Assembly: GCF_022394535.1 (NCBI RefSeq)
Contig: NZ_CP089414.1
Coordinates: 4,154,001 to 4,218,000 of the forward strand
Reading direction: 5' to 3'
Length of the DNA stretch: 64,000 bases
Origin: Dyella terrae
Lineage (GTDB): Bacteria > Pseudomonadota > Gammaproteobacteria > Xanthomonadales > Rhodanobacteraceae
Shown here: piece after piece, positions 46,346 to 55,133 of the stretch
How positions within the stretch are numbered: the stretch's first letter is position 1
Layout of the letters: each line of letters opens with the position of its first letter
Translations under genes and position numbers: made by a program
Notes under the pieces: generated by a model
Seen by the model: the letters and a program-made list of their open reading frames with translations, nothing else
Database searches by the model: none
What the model was told of the DNA's origin: nothing

Positions 46346-48658
46346 TCAGTTGTGCTGGTCGTCCTTGTGCGGCGGAGGCGGCGCGCGATGTTCCTCGTGG
46401 CTGGGCTGCGGCTGACGTTGTTGCTGGGGCTGCTGCTGCGGCGGCTGGTAATTGCCCCGTGGCGGCTCATAGCCGCGCTGCTGCGGCTCCTCTCGCTGCA
46501 TGGCTTGGCGCTGCTGCATTTCTTGCTGCTGCATAGCCTGACGCTGTTGCATCTCCTGCTGCTGGGCAGCCTGGCGTTGCTGCGAGGCTTGGCGTTGCTG
46601 TGCTTCCTGCTGTTGTTGCGCTGCCTGACGCTGTTGCATTTCCTGCTGTTGTGCGGCCTGGCGTTGTTGCATTTCCTGTTGCTGCTGGGCCTGGCGCTGC
46701 TGCATTTCCTGCCGCTGGATGGCGTTGTCCTGGTTCACTGGCTGGCGCGGCGCCTGTTGTTCGATACGCTGAACATTAGGCAGCGTGCCCTGGGCTTGCT
46801 GGGCGCGCTGGCGATCTTCGGCGGCGTTCGGGATGAAGCTCACGCCGGGGCGCGGTTGGGCGTTATCGTTGCGCTGGACTTGGGGCTGCTCGCTGTTCGG
46901 GTGAACGAAGCGCGCCGATGGCAATTCACCGGGTCGCGGCGCTGCGGTCGCGTTGTCGACGCGTTGGGCCGGGCGATTGACAGGGGCCTGCGCTTGAGCA
47001 GGCTGATTGCCGCGTACCGGTCCGTTCTGCTGTGCCGGAAGAGGTTGCTGGCGGTCAGGTACGCCCGTGCGCATGCCGGGGCCCGGGCTGTTGTTCAGAA
47101 GCCGCACGTTGCTGGGCGCCGCAGCGGCCATGCGCGGCGCGCCGGCCACGTTGGCAGGGCGTCCACCGAAGTTGGCAGCCGGCGGCGTGCGAGCCACCAC
47201 TTCGCGCTGAAAGCCGCCGACGGGAAGCTGACGAGCGGTGGCCGGGCGCGGTGGCGCGAAGCTGGTGTGCACCGGCGCGATGCCGCTGACGCCGCGGGAC
47301 ATCACCGGTGCGTTCGCGAACTGGCGAGGGTCTACCGGGGCCATGTGCTGGCGCGCATTGCGCGCAGCGACGAAGTCCTGCGCAGACATGGCCCGGAACG
47401 CATGCGGCACATCGCGGTTCATGTAACGCTCGTTCGGCATGTCGTGGCCGCCGCGGAAGTAGTTGTAGTTGTTGTTGATGTTGTTGATCACCACGGTGCG
47501 GTTATTGCGCACGTAGATGTTGGTGACGTTGACGTTGGTGTAGTAGCCGCGACTGACGCGGTACCAGGGGTTGTAGACCTCGCCCGGACCCAGCGGGAAC
47601 CAGCCCACCGGGCGGCCGGCGCTCACCGAAACGCTGAAGCCAGCGCCACCGACGAAGGCGACCAGCGCGGGCGCATAGACAGGGCGCACGCCGATCGGGC
47701 CCGGCACCCAGCACCAGCGTTCGCGGACATGGGCCCAGCGGCCGTAGTGGTAGGGCGCGAAGCCCCAGGGCGCTGCGTCTACCCACGTCCAGCCCCACGG
47801 GCCGACGTAGGACCAATAACCGTCGCTGTAGGGCGACCAGTCCGCGGCTACGTTCGTGGGATACCAGACCTGGCCGTAGTCCGGGTCGGACTGCCAATTG
47901 CCGTACTGGTCGAGATCCTGCGCGCCGACGACATCGGGCGACACGTACTGCTGGTCGCTCGGTGCCGCGGCATAGCGCTGATTACGGCTGTTGCACCAGG
48001 CGTCGAAGTCGTCGCCGCCTTGGATGTCGTTGATGCTCACCTCGTTGAGCGAGGAGTCGGCAAACTCGTACGAGCGGCCAGCGGCGACCATGCGCTGCGC
48101 CCCGCCTTCGCCGTACACCGTGGCCCGGCCATCGAAATCGGTCACGCGGGTGGACTTGCCGTCTTCGCTGATGTCTACGCGGTAGGTGCCGGGCTGGTTG
48201 ATCACCAGCGCGACGGTGGGCGTGTCGATCTCGTAGCCTTGGCCGTCACCCAAATTGTTCACGGTCAGATTGGCCGTGCCTTGGGTCAGCTCGAGCTGCG
48301 TGAGCTGATCATTGAGGGTGAGAAAGCCGACATTGGAGTCGTCCGCGATGCGCAGCGTGCCGCTATCCAACTGCAGTTCGGCGCGGCCGTTGTCGCCGCT
48401 AGCCAGGCGGTCGCCGGTAGTCAGTGGCCGGTTCAGGCTGGCGTCGCCCCAGTTCTGTTCGCCAGACGGCAATAGGCTGACGTCGCCCTCCCGGTAGGAG
48501 AGCCGTGCGATGCGCGCAGGTGGATCGCCGGCCGTGTTGCCATCGTCCGGTGGCGTCTGCGTCTGCGCCAGTGAGAGTCCACTGACGCAGGTCAGCAAGG
48601 CCGCCGCCATCCATCGCCGGGCGCGCGGCGACGTCAGGGAAGCAGTAAGCACACGCAT
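46346..48658 (-). CDS. Exported FecR-domain protein with Gln-rich repeat tail
   Basis: From ATG 48658 (GGAGA upstream) the 770 residues have a signal peptide (about 1-33), a FecR-like beta domain (about 45-180; LSYREGDVSLLPSGEQNW, LASGDNGRAELQLDSG), then a Tyr/Trp/Gly-rich segment (about 230-340; WYPTNVAADWSPYSDGYW, WGFAPYHYGRW) typical of the DUF6600 group, an Asn/Pro/Ala-rich stretch and a final 100 residues of QQRQA-type repeats. It is probably secreted or surface-exposed; FecR here is not likely to be an anti-sigma factor because no membrane helix or sigma gene is present. Function unknown. A terminator follows on its strand. Confidence 0.87.
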   Translation of the reverse strand: MRVLTASLTSPRARRWMAAALLTCVSGLSLAQTQTPPDDGNTAGDPPARIARLSYREGDVSLLPSGEQNWGDASLNRPLTTGDRLASGDNGRAELQLDSGTLRIADDSNVGFLTLNDQLTQLELTQGTANLTVNNLGDGQGYEIDTPTVALVINQPGTYRVDISEDGKSTRVTDFDGRATVYGEGGAQRMVAAGRSYEFADSSLNEVSINDIQGGDDFDAWCNSRNQRYAAAPSDQQYVSPDVVGAQDLDQYGNWQSDPDYGQVWYPTNVAADWSPYSDGYWSYVGPWGWTWVDAAPWGFAPYHYGRWAHVRERWCWVPGPIGVRPVYAPALVAFVGGAGFSVSVSAGRPVGWFPLGPGEVYNPWYRVSRGYYTNVNVTNIYVRNNRTVVINNINNNYNYFRGGHDMPNERYMNRDVPHAFRAMSAQDFVAARNARQHMAPVDPRQFANAPVMSRGVSGIAPVHTSFAPPRPATARQLPVGGFQREVVARTPPAANFGGRPANVAGAPRMAAAAPSNVRLLNNSPGPGMRTGVPDRQQPLPAQQNGPVRGNQPAQAQAPVNRPAQRVDNATAAPRPGELPSARFVHPNSEQPQVQRNDNAQPRPGVSFIPNAAEDRQRAQQAQGTLPNVQRIEQQAPRQPVNQDNAIQRQEMQQRQAQQQQEMQQRQAAQQQEMQQRQAAQQQQEAQQRQASQQRQAAQQQEMQQRQAMQQQEMQQRQAMQREEPQQRGYEPPRGNYQPPQQQPQQQRQPQPSHEEHRAPPPPHKDDQHN
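46497..46719. repeat. Tandem repeats of about 33 bp encoding QQRQAAQQQEM units
   Basis: Within the 3' end of the FecR-domain gene, units such as CTGTTGCATTTCCTGCTG recur about every 33 bp (11 codons), with shorter degenerate units between. They encode the Gln/Arg/Ala repeat tail and are likely to vary in copy number. Confidence 0.8.
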
Positions 48659-48919
48659 GGAGTTCTCCGGAGCTGGACGCGAAGTCATCGCGGAAGGATT
48701 CGTTGGGCATCCGCAAAAACACGTAGGGAAAAACGGATGCCGGCGGACGCATTATGCGGATGGGAGCTCCGTCCATCGCAAGGACCGGCGGCACCGTGGC
48801 AAAAAATGGTTCAGCCGGCCGCCATGTCCGGTTCACGCCGTATTTCGGCTGGAGCGTTTCCAGTGCTGCAGGGGGTTGTTCCCAAGTCCTGCGGAGGCGG
48901 GTTACCATCTTCCGGCGTT

Positions 48920-48993
48920 GCGGGTGTAGCTCAATGGTAGAGCTGTAGCTTCCCAAGCTACTGACGAGGGTTCGATTCCCTTCACCCGCTCCA
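48920..48993 (+). tRNA. tRNA-Gly (anticodon CCC)
   Basis: A full cloverleaf can be drawn: acceptor GCGGGTG/CACCCGC, D arm GCTC...GAGC, anticodon stem GTAGC/GCTAC enclosing loop TTCCCAA (anticodon CCC), T arm GAGGG/CCCTT around TTCGATT, and an encoded 3' CCA at 48991-48993. It reads GGG codons. No integrase or repeated 3' end is seen beside it. Confidence 0.96.
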
Positions 48994-49049
48994 GTCCTTG
49001 GTTGGGCCTCCATTTTTGGCGCAGTGCATGCGGATCTGCGAATCCCTGC

Positions 49050-49080
49050 AAAAACAAAGGGCCTCCAAAGAGACCCTTTG
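49050..49080 (-). terminator. Intrinsic terminator of the exported protein gene at 49107 (minus strand)
   Basis: On the minus strand CAAAGGG and CCCTTTG pair around a 12-base loop and are followed by TTTTT. Confidence 0.75.
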
Positions 49081-49106
49081 CATCAGACGCGTTCAACGGC
49101 GCTGAT

Positions 49107-49595
49107 TCAGCCCGGCGGATAATATCCGTAGTAGACCACCACGCTTCCACCATCGGCAGCGAACTGCGCGACATAGGCCCCAATGTTCGGTCCGGTGGGC
49201 GGCGGGAAGGCGTTGCCGCCGTCGCTGTCGGTTTCCATCCCTTGATCGATGAGGTCGTTGAACGAAGTCACCGGAAGGTGGGCAACCACGAAGTAGTGAT
49301 CGGTGATGGACCAGGCGCCATTGGGCTTGGTGGTCCGCCGCTCGATCTGGATCTCATCGCCCACGCTGACCTGATGGCCGTTACTGGCGGCCAGCGTGGA
49401 GCCGTTGTAAAGCGAAATCGCCGATTGCACATAACTGAGCAGGGCAGGGGTTTGCCCCGACACCACGCAGGTGGAGCACTGCAGGAAGACGCCGGTTGTT
49501 TGATTCGACTTCGGGGGGTGTGCGGCGTAGGCTTGCCCGAACAAGCAAGCCGTCACAATCGCCGAAAGTGCCAAAATTCCACGCTTAGCTTTCAT
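49107..49595 (-). CDS. Exported protein of unknown function with CxxC (162 aa)
   Basis: From ATG 49595 the protein begins with a signal peptide (about 1-22, cleavage after AYA). A CSTC pair lies just after (near residues 38-41). The remainder is rich in Ser/Thr/Gly/Asn with strand-like patterns and ends VVVYYGYYPPG. I do not recognise a family. The frame opens at TTG 49703 but the extra 36 residues have no signal-like quality. The base composition is a little lower in GC than the neighbours. It lies downstream of the tRNA on the opposite strand with its own terminator. Confidence 0.7.
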   Translation of the reverse strand: MKAKRGILALSAIVTACLFGQAYAAHPPKSNQTTGVFLQCSTCVVSGQTPALLSYVQSAISLYNGSTLAASNGHQVSVGDEIQIERRTTKPNGAWSITDHYFVVAHLPVTSFNDLIDQGMETDSDGGNAFPPPTGPNIGAYVAQFAADGGSVVVYYGYYPPG

Positions 49596-49868
49596 GCCTT
49601 TTCCTTTGGCTATGGGTATGCGACGAGTCTGTCGCGCCGATTTATGTAGCGAAGGGAGGGTGAAGTAGCTGTCAATCCCGATGGCGTGGTCATCTGGTAT
49701 CAATGACCAGGGCCTGCTTCTGTTGAGGCTCCAATTTCCATAGAATCAACTTTGCGTGCGTGTGCTGATCGATGATGTCGCATGATCGTCGATGCGCTTT
49801 ACGTGCCTCTGTCCCGGCTCTCCAACCCCACTGAGCTCCCTTCTAGTAACCTGCGGCGCGCGCTGATC

Positions 49869-50324
49869 ATGGCGGAAGTAACTATCCTCGGCTGGCGGGA
49901 GCGGCTGTCGTTGCCGATGCTCGGCGTTCCCTTGCTTAAGGCCAAGCTCGATACCGGCGCGCGCAGTAGTTCGCTGCACGTGGATACGCTGGAAAGTTTC
50001 GAGCGCGCGGGCGATACCTGGCTGCGCTTCTCCGTCACCGTTGGCGGTCGCCATCGGGTGGAGGTGACCTGCGAAACCCTGGCTCTGGATCGCCGCGCTG
50101 TGACTGATACGGGCGGTCGGCGGACCATGCGCTGGTTTATCCGCACCGACGTCGTGCTTGCCGGTGAACGCTTTGCGGTGGACATCAATCTGACCGACAG
50201 GCGTCATATGCTGTTTCCCATGCTGCTCGGACGCAGCGCCCTGCACGGTCGATTCGTGGTGGATCCCGCGCTTTCCTATACACAGCCCCGCCTCGTCAGG
50301 ACGGGCACAACGGGTGTTTCATGA
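49869..50324 (+). CDS. RimB-like retropepsin-type protease / 'ATP-dependent zinc protease' family
   Basis: Residues of the family block [14 protein letters not shown] (DTGA near residues 27-30) are present, together with the strand [22 protein letters not shown] and the C-terminal [14 protein letters not shown] motif. Members of this family (older name 'ATP-dependent zinc protease') carry a DTGA that resembles the aspartic protease active site. RimB, its Pseudomonas relative, modulates RimK. The 151-residue product overlaps the rimK start by four bases (ATGA), implying linked function. The frame begins at 49782, but [13 protein letters not shown] fits homologues better. Confidence 0.85.
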   Translation: MAEVTILGWRERLSLPMLGVPLLKAKLDTGARSSSLHVDTLESFERAGDTWLRFSVTVGGRHRVEVTCETLALDRRAVTDTGGRRTMRWFIRTDVVLAGERFAVDINLTDRRHMLFPMLLGRSALHGRFVVDPALSYTQPRLVRTGTTGVS

Positions 50325-51238
50325 AGATCGCTATCCTTTCGCGCAACACCCGCCTCTATTCGACCCAGCGGCTTGTCGACGTAGCGCGCGAGCGCGGCCA
50401 CGTGGTGCGGGTGCTCGACCCCTTGCGCTGCTATGTCCGCATTGCCCCGGGCAACATGTCTATCCGCTACAAGGGCAAGCCGGTCAAGGGCATCGATGCG
50501 GTCATCCCGCGCATCGGTGTCACCAGCACGTTCTACGGCACCGCCGTGCTGCGCCAGTTGGAAATGATGGGTGTGTACACGCCCAACTCGTCCGATGCTG
50601 TGCTCAGCGCGCGCGACAAGTTGCGCTCGCTGCAGATCCTGGCGGCCAAGGGCCTGGACATGCCGGCGACGGTGTTCGGCGATAACCCGGACGATACCGC
50701 CGACGTGCTCGCCATGCTGGGTGAGCCGCCGCACGTCATCAAGCTCAACGAGGGCAGCCAGGGCACGGGCGTGGTGCTGGCGGAAAAGCGCAGTGCCTCG
50801 CAAAGCGTTATCGAGGCCTTCCGTGGGCTTTATGCCAACTTCCTCGTGCAGGAGTTCATTGCCGAGGCCAAGGGTACCGATCTGCGTTGTTTCGTGGTCG
50901 GCAAGAAGGTCGTCGCGGCCATGCAGCGCGAAGCCGTGCCGGGTGAATTCCGCGCCAACATTCATCGTGGCGCTACGGCTCAGGCGGCGACGCTCAGTGC
51001 CGAGGAGCGCCGTATTGCCGTCCAGGCAGCGTCAGCGTTGGGATTGGGTGTGGCCGGCGTGGACATGCTTCGCTCGAAGCGTGGTCCGCTCATTCTCGAA
51101 GTCAACGCATCGCCGGGTCTGGAAGGCATTGAAGCATCCACTGGCGTGGACGTGGCGGGAGCGATCATTCAGTACCTTGAGGCGGAGGCGGGCGCTCCGC
51201 TACAGGTTCCTGCAAGGCGCCGTTCACAACGCGCCTAG
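50321..51238 (+). CDS. rimK: RimK, alpha-L-glutamate ligase of ribosomal protein S6
   Basis: RimK is an ATP-grasp enzyme that adds glutamate residues to the C-terminus of ribosomal protein S6 (and makes poly-alpha-glutamate in vitro). The 305 residues include [29 protein letters not shown], the ATP-grasp lysines in [13 protein letters not shown] (near 144) and the metal/ATP ligands in [17 protein letters not shown] and [15 protein letters not shown] (near 265). Overlap with the RimB-like gene supports a RimB-RimK pair; RimA is not in view. The gene ends without a clear terminator. Confidence 0.94.
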   Translation: MKIAILSRNTRLYSTQRLVDVARERGHVVRVLDPLRCYVRIAPGNMSIRYKGKPVKGIDAVIPRIGVTSTFYGTAVLRQLEMMGVYTPNSSDAVLSARDKLRSLQILAAKGLDMPATVFGDNPDDTADVLAMLGEPPHVIKLNEGSQGTGVVLAEKRSASQSVIEAFRGLYANFLVQEFIAEAKGTDLRCFVVGKKVVAAMQREAVPGEFRANIHRGATAQAATLSAEERRIAVQAASALGLGVAGVDMLRSKRGPLILEVNASPGLEGIEASTGVDVAGAIIQYLEAEAGAPLQVPARRRSQRA

Positions 51239-51354
51239 AGCGTGGAAAGCCCTAGTTCCTTTGGCACTTTGACCTCCGCTTCACGCGAGATTTAACATCG
51301 GGACCTCCTGCAGGGCGCGTCCCGAGGGGGGATGCCGCAGGGTGGAGGAACACA

Positions 51355-51840
51355 ATGAAGCGCAAGTACTGGCTGCCGGTCTCGGCGGCGATAATGCTCG
51401 TGTTGCAGGTGGCGTCGGTTCACGCAAAGGAAACCAAGCCTGACGTCAAGGCCAATACCAAGGACGAATTCGCCGCGGTGGCCGATCATGTTCGTCAGCA
51501 GATGGGACCCGGCGGCCGGTTCGATTCCGTCAATAAGGACGACCAGACGACCGTCAATCGCGACCTGAGCAGCATGCAGTCGCTGTATGACAAGTTCGGC
51601 ACGGTCGACGCGATGGATCAACCTTCCAAGGTCGAGCTTTACAACAACCAGTCCGAGGTCAACGCGATCCTGACGCGCCATGACGAGGACCGCGAAGTCT
51701 GCGAACAGATCAAGCCGATGGGATCCAACATACCCAAGACGGTGTGCCGTACCCAGCGTCAGATCGACGATGAGAATGGCAAAGCGCAGCGTTACATGCA
51801 GGACGTGAGTCAAAAGCCCCAGACCAGGGGCGGCAACTGA
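51355..51840 (+). CDS. Exported protein of unknown function (161 aa)
   Basis: An N-terminal signal peptide (about 1-25, cleavage after VHA) precedes a charged, mostly helical protein with KANTKDEFAAVADHVRQQMG and DREVCEQIKPMGSNIPKTVCRTQRQ, containing two cysteines about 14 residues apart. I recall similar exported proteins in Xanthomonadales genomes but no function. ATG 51355 follows GGAGG at 51342-51346. It lies immediately upstream of the two-component promoter region; a link is possible but not shown. Confidence 0.75.
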   Translation: MKRKYWLPVSAAIMLVLQVASVHAKETKPDVKANTKDEFAAVADHVRQQMGPGGRFDSVNKDDQTTVNRDLSSMQSLYDKFGTVDAMDQPSKVELYNNQSEVNAILTRHDEDREVCEQIKPMGSNIPKTVCRTQRQIDDENGKAQRYMQDVSQKPQTRGGN

Positions 51841-51897
51841 CGTTAACGCCGATGTGAGTACCGGTTAACCCCTGTGTAACCGCACGGCACCTATAAA
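51841..51897 (+). promoter_or_regulatory. Candidate OmpR/PhoP-type promoter: half-sites on an 11-bp period plus TATAAA
   Basis: GTTAAC occurs at 51842-51847 and 51864-51869, TGTAAC at 51875-51880 and a weaker TGTGAG at 51853-51858, that is, four positions exactly 11 bp apart. A TATAAA -10 element at 51892-51897 starts 11 bp after the last half-site, while the -35 position (CCCCTG) is poor. This spacing is what OmpR-family activators such as PhoP use. The response regulator downstream belongs to that family, so autoregulation is inferred. Confidence 0.55.
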
Positions 51898-51903
51898 GAC
51901 TCC

Positions 51904-52013
51904 ACTGCAATTTGTTGGCACTTCCGCGAGGTACGGTGACAGCAGATTTCGGTATCGGGGCAGTAGCTTGGGCCCAGGCGAGCGACCACGAGTCGACCAG
52001 CCTGGGCTTTTTT
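51904..52013 (+). ncRNA. Candidate small RNA or leader ending in an intrinsic terminator
   Basis: If transcription starts 7 nt after the TATAAA at 51892, a transcript of about 110 nt would end at the terminator at 51972-52013. No ORF of note is inside. It may be a free-standing small RNA, or the leader of the response regulator gene with an attenuator. Nothing in the sequence identifies it as a known RNA family. Confidence 0.35.
51972..52013 (+). terminator. Structured terminator upstream of the response regulator
   Basis: An 8-bp stem GCCCAGGC/GCCTGGGC (51972-51979 and 52000-52007) encloses a second small stem CGAC/GTCG around loop CACGA, and is followed by six T residues. It could terminate the upstream exported-protein transcript or an initiation from the promoter at 51892. 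Confidence 0.75.
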
Positions 52014-52130
52014 CTTGCCTGTCCCTCAACCCTGTTCAGGTTCCTGCCTGTCAGGCCCCCTTTCGGTGGCGCAAGCTTGTTAAGCTTGCTGCCTCAGCCG
52101 GCCCTGTTGCCGGCTGCGTATGGAGGACGC

Positions 52131-52817
52131 ATGCGCGTACTGGTGATCGAAGACAACAGCGATATCGCCACCAACATCGGCGATTATCTGGAAGACCGTG
52201 GCCATGTGGTCGATTTCGCCGGAGACGGCGTCACGGGCCTGCATCTGGCTGTGGTGCATGATTTCGACGTGATCGTGCTGGACCTCACGCTTCCCGGCAT
52301 GGATGGCCTGGATGTGGCCCGCAAACTACGCCACGAGGCGCACAAGCAGACCCCCATCCTCATGCTCACCGCGCGCGATGCGCTGGAGCAGAAGCTCACC
52401 GGCTTCGAGTCGGGCGCCGACGATTACATGACCAAGCCGTTCGCCCTGCAGGAGCTGGCGGCGCGCCTGGAAGTGCTGGCGCGTCGTGGCAAGGGGCCGC
52501 AAAGTCGCGTGCTCAAGGTGGGCGATCTCACCTATAACCTCGACACGCTCACCGTGACCCGCGAGGGCAAGTCGATCCAGCTGAACCCGATCGGCCTCAA
52601 GCTATTGCAGGCCTTGATGGAGGCCAGCCCGTCGGTGGTGACCCGTCAGGATCTGGAGCAGCGCGTGTGGGGTGAAGAGCTGCCCGACAGCGATTCGCTG
52701 CGCGTGCATATCCATGGTCTGCGCGCAGCCATCGACAAGCCCTTCGAGAAGCCGCTGATCCATACGCGGCACGGCATTGGATACCGGATGGTCGAACCGG
52801 ATGCAGTCCAGGCGTAA
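52131..52817 (+). CDS. PhoP-like response regulator (OmpR family)
   Basis: The 228 residues form a receiver domain with the acidic pair near residue 8 (VIEDNSD), phosphoacceptor Asp51 in VLDLTLPGMDG, Thr82 and Lys101 in YMTKPF, and an OmpR-type winged helix C-terminal domain (about 125-225; VRVHIHGLRAAID-like region). ATG 52131 is preceded by GGAGG. The longer frame from 51912 is the leader and is rejected. The stop overlaps the kinase start, so the pair is one operon. PhoP-like by similarity; the signal (Mg2+, cationic peptides or other) is not known for this organism. Confidence 0.93.
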   Translation: MRVLVIEDNSDIATNIGDYLEDRGHVVDFAGDGVTGLHLAVVHDFDVIVLDLTLPGMDGLDVARKLRHEAHKQTPILMLTARDALEQKLTGFESGADDYMTKPFALQELAARLEVLARRGKGPQSRVLKVGDLTYNLDTLTVTREGKSIQLNPIGLKLLQALMEASPSVVTRQDLEQRVWGEELPDSDSLRVHIHGLRAAIDKPFEKPLIHTRHGIGYRMVEPDAVQA

Positions 52818-54087
52818 GCTCAGGTTCCGCCTGGTCGTCTCCTTCGCGCTGTTCGGCTTCGGCCTCAGCGCGTTGTTTGCATTTGCGGCGCTCAATATCC
52901 GCAGCAGGGTGGAGGACCAGTTGGTCAACTCCAGCCTGATAGATGACGCCAAGTACGCCAATCAGTTTGCCCAGGCTCATCCCGATGCGCCTGGGCCGGG
53001 GTCGCGTCTGATCACCGGCATGACCAAGAGCGAGCGCACGCTCTACAAGGCGCCGTTGGCGTGGCAAAACCTCGATACCGGTGTGCACGACATCAACGAG
53101 ATGGGTGAGGACGGTAGTTCCCACCACTACAAACTCGCGGTGTATCGCGAGAACGGCATCATCAGCTTCGTGCGCTATGACGTATCGCGCGAGGAGCTGG
53201 GCAAGCGGCAGCTGATCATTAGCGTGATCGGCGCGGTTTTCTTGTTCGGCCTGCTCTCGCTGGCGATCGGCCTGTGGCTTTCCCGCAAGGTGCTCAAGCC
53301 GGTGAGTGAACTGGCTCGCCGGTTGCGCGATTTCCGCAAGAACGGCAAAGCAGAGCCGCTGGCGCCACACTTCGCCGATGACGAAGTGGGCGAGCTGGCC
53401 TTCGCGCTCGATGAGTACTCGCAGCGACTCACCGCCATGGTGGAGCGTGATCGCGAGTTCAACTCCGACGTGAGCCACGAGTTGCGTACACCGCTGGCGG
53501 TGATCTCCAGCACGACCGAGTTGCTGCAAGGGTCGCCTGATCTCACCGACAAGTTGCGCGAGCGTCTCAAGCGCATCGAACGCTCTTCCCGTCAGGCGGC
53601 TGAATTGGTTGAGGCGCTGCTGTTGCTTTCGCGCGCAGAGCGTCGCGGGCCGACACGCGGCGAAACTACCGAAGTGTCGAAGGTCGCCGCGGACGTCATA
53701 GAAAGCCAGCGGCCGCAGATGCGCGACAAGCCGCTGGAAGTTGAGCTGATCGTCAAGCAGCAGGTGAGCGTGAATGCACCCGCGTCAGTACTGTCTGTGG
53801 CGCTGACCAACCTGATCGGCAACGCCATCAAGTACACGCTTGAAGGGCGCGTCACCGTTGAGGTGAGTGCTGGTCGCATCGAGGTCATCGATACCGGTCC
53901 GGGCATCAAGCCTGAAGATGCGGAACGCTTGTTCCAGCGGGGCGTCCGTGGCGAAGGGGCGGGTGGCAGCGGTGCCGGCCTGGGCCTGGCGATCGTGCGT
54001 CGCCTGTGCGACCTCTACGCTTGGGATGTCTCAATGCGGCCGCGCTCCGATACCAACGGCGCCATCGCGAGCATTGTGTTTTCCTGA
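52801..54087 (+). CDS. PhoQ-like sensor histidine kinase
   Basis: From ATG 52801 (inside the regulator's 3' end) the 428 residues show TM1 (about 12-33), a periplasmic sensor region of about 100 residues (about 34-135), TM2 (about 138-160), HAMP (about 160-212), HisKA with DVSHELRTPL (His near 225), and HATPase_c with NLIGNAIKY, DTGPGIKPED and GAGLGLAI. The periplasmic region is short and has no acidic patch like the Mg2+-sensing one of enteric PhoQ as far as I can see. The partner is the regulator directly upstream. Confidence 0.92.
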   Translation: MQSRRKLRFRLVVSFALFGFGLSALFAFAALNIRSRVEDQLVNSSLIDDAKYANQFAQAHPDAPGPGSRLITGMTKSERTLYKAPLAWQNLDTGVHDINEMGEDGSSHHYKLAVYRENGIISFVRYDVSREELGKRQLIISVIGAVFLFGLLSLAIGLWLSRKVLKPVSELARRLRDFRKNGKAEPLAPHFADDEVGELAFALDEYSQRLTAMVERDREFNSDVSHELRTPLAVISSTTELLQGSPDLTDKLRERLKRIERSSRQAAELVEALLLLSRAERRGPTRGETTEVSKVAADVIESQRPQMRDKPLEVELIVKQQVSVNAPASVLSVALTNLIGNAIKYTLEGRVTVEVSAGRIEVIDTGPGIKPEDAERLFQRGVRGEGAGGSGAGLGLAIVRRLCDLYAWDVSMRPRSDTNGAIASIVFS

Positions 54088-54130
54088 TTCTGTCGAGGCG
54101 CACGGTATGCGCCCCGACAGCTTTGCTTCC

Positions 54131-55048
54131 TTAGAGCGGCTCCAGCCAACCCCACTGGTCGTTCGTCTTGCCGCTGAACAGGCCGAAGAACAGTTCCTGC
54201 AAGCGACGCGTAACGCGGCCGGCTTTGCCATTGCCGATCTGCTTGCCGTCCACCGAGCGGATCGGCGTGATCTCCGCCGCCGTGCCGCACATCAGCAGCT
54301 CGTCGCACAGGTAGAGGTACTCGCGCGGAATATCGCGCTCCACCACTTCGATGCCGTCCTCGTGGGCCAGCGTCTTCAGCGTGTCACGGGTGATGCCGGC
54401 GAGGATGGATGCGCTGGCAGGCGTGGTGTGGAGCACGCCGTCGAACACCAGGAACAGGTTTTCGCCCGCACCTTCGCTGAGCAGGCCGGAGGAGGCCATG
54501 GCAATGCCTTCGCCGAAGCCCAGGCGACGCGCCTCGCGGGCGATCAGCTGGCCGGAAAGATAATTGCCGCCCGCCTTGGCGCCCGCCGGAATGGTATTCG
54601 GCGCGAAACGCTGCCAGCTGGAAACACAGGCCTCGATGCCGGTCTCAAGGGCCTCTGGGCCGAGATACGGGCCCATCGCCCACGCGGCGACGGCCACGTC
54701 GATCGGCGTTTCGGCCGACAGACCGAAACCGCCCAGGCCGCGGTAAGCCACCGGGCGCAGGTAGGCGGCGCTCAGGCCGTTCTTGCGTACCACTTCACGG
54801 CAGGCGGCGGCGAGCTCATCCTGCGAGTAGGGCAGCACCATGTCGTAGATCTTGGCCGACTGGTACAGGCGCTTGAGGTGATCCGTCAGGCGGAAAATTG
54901 CGGCGCCGTCTGGCGTGGCGTAGCTGCGGATGCCTTCGAAAACCGACGAACCGTAATGCAGGGCGTGCGCCATCACGTGGACGGTGGCGTCTTGCCAGGG
55001 CTTGATGGCACCGTTCTGCCAGATCCAATCGGGGTACTGCTGCGCCAT
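54131..55048 (-). CDS. ilvE: Branched-chain amino acid aminotransferase
   Basis: IlvE catalyses the final transamination of valine, leucine and isoleucine with PLP. From ATG 55048 (GGAGA upstream) the 305 residues show the class IV fold: VMAHALHYGSSVFEGIR near 25-41, the PLP lysine Lys158 in AGAKAGGNYLSGQL, the SEGAGENLF strand, and the C-terminal LCGTAAEITPIRSVD. The frame can open at 55081 but those residues are not family-like. Located between the two-component operon (convergent) and DUF4124 gene. Confidence 0.95.
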   Translation of the reverse strand: MAQQYPDWIWQNGAIKPWQDATVHVMAHALHYGSSVFEGIRSYATPDGAAIFRLTDHLKRLYQSAKIYDMVLPYSQDELAAACREVVRKNGLSAAYLRPVAYRGLGGFGLSAETPIDVAVAAWAMGPYLGPEALETGIEACVSSWQRFAPNTIPAGAKAGGNYLSGQLIAREARRLGFGEGIAMASSGLLSEGAGENLFLVFDGVLHTTPASASILAGITRDTLKTLAHEDGIEVVERDIPREYLYLCDELLMCGTAAEITPIRSVDGKQIGNGKAGRVTRRLQELFFGLFSGKTNDQWGWLEPL

Positions 55049-55133
55049 GGGGGGATCTCCGGGGGGAAAAAATCGCGCCATGATACCGCGCTCGCCCGCG
55101 CGGCGATTTTGCGTAGCACCAATGCCCTTGGGG

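Noticed and set aside
46037..48475. 812-codon open frame on the plus strand
   Set aside because: Antisense to thiS and the FecR-domain gene; Leu/Ala/Val-rich composition comes from the complement of Gln-rich repeats.
48920..49110. tRNA-Gly as an integration site for an island
   Set aside because: No integrase, no repeated tRNA 3' end and no composition block were seen nearby.
51912..52817. 301-codon frame for the response regulator
   Set aside because: The extra 73 residues cover the leader and terminator; the true start is ATG 52131 with GGAGG upstream.
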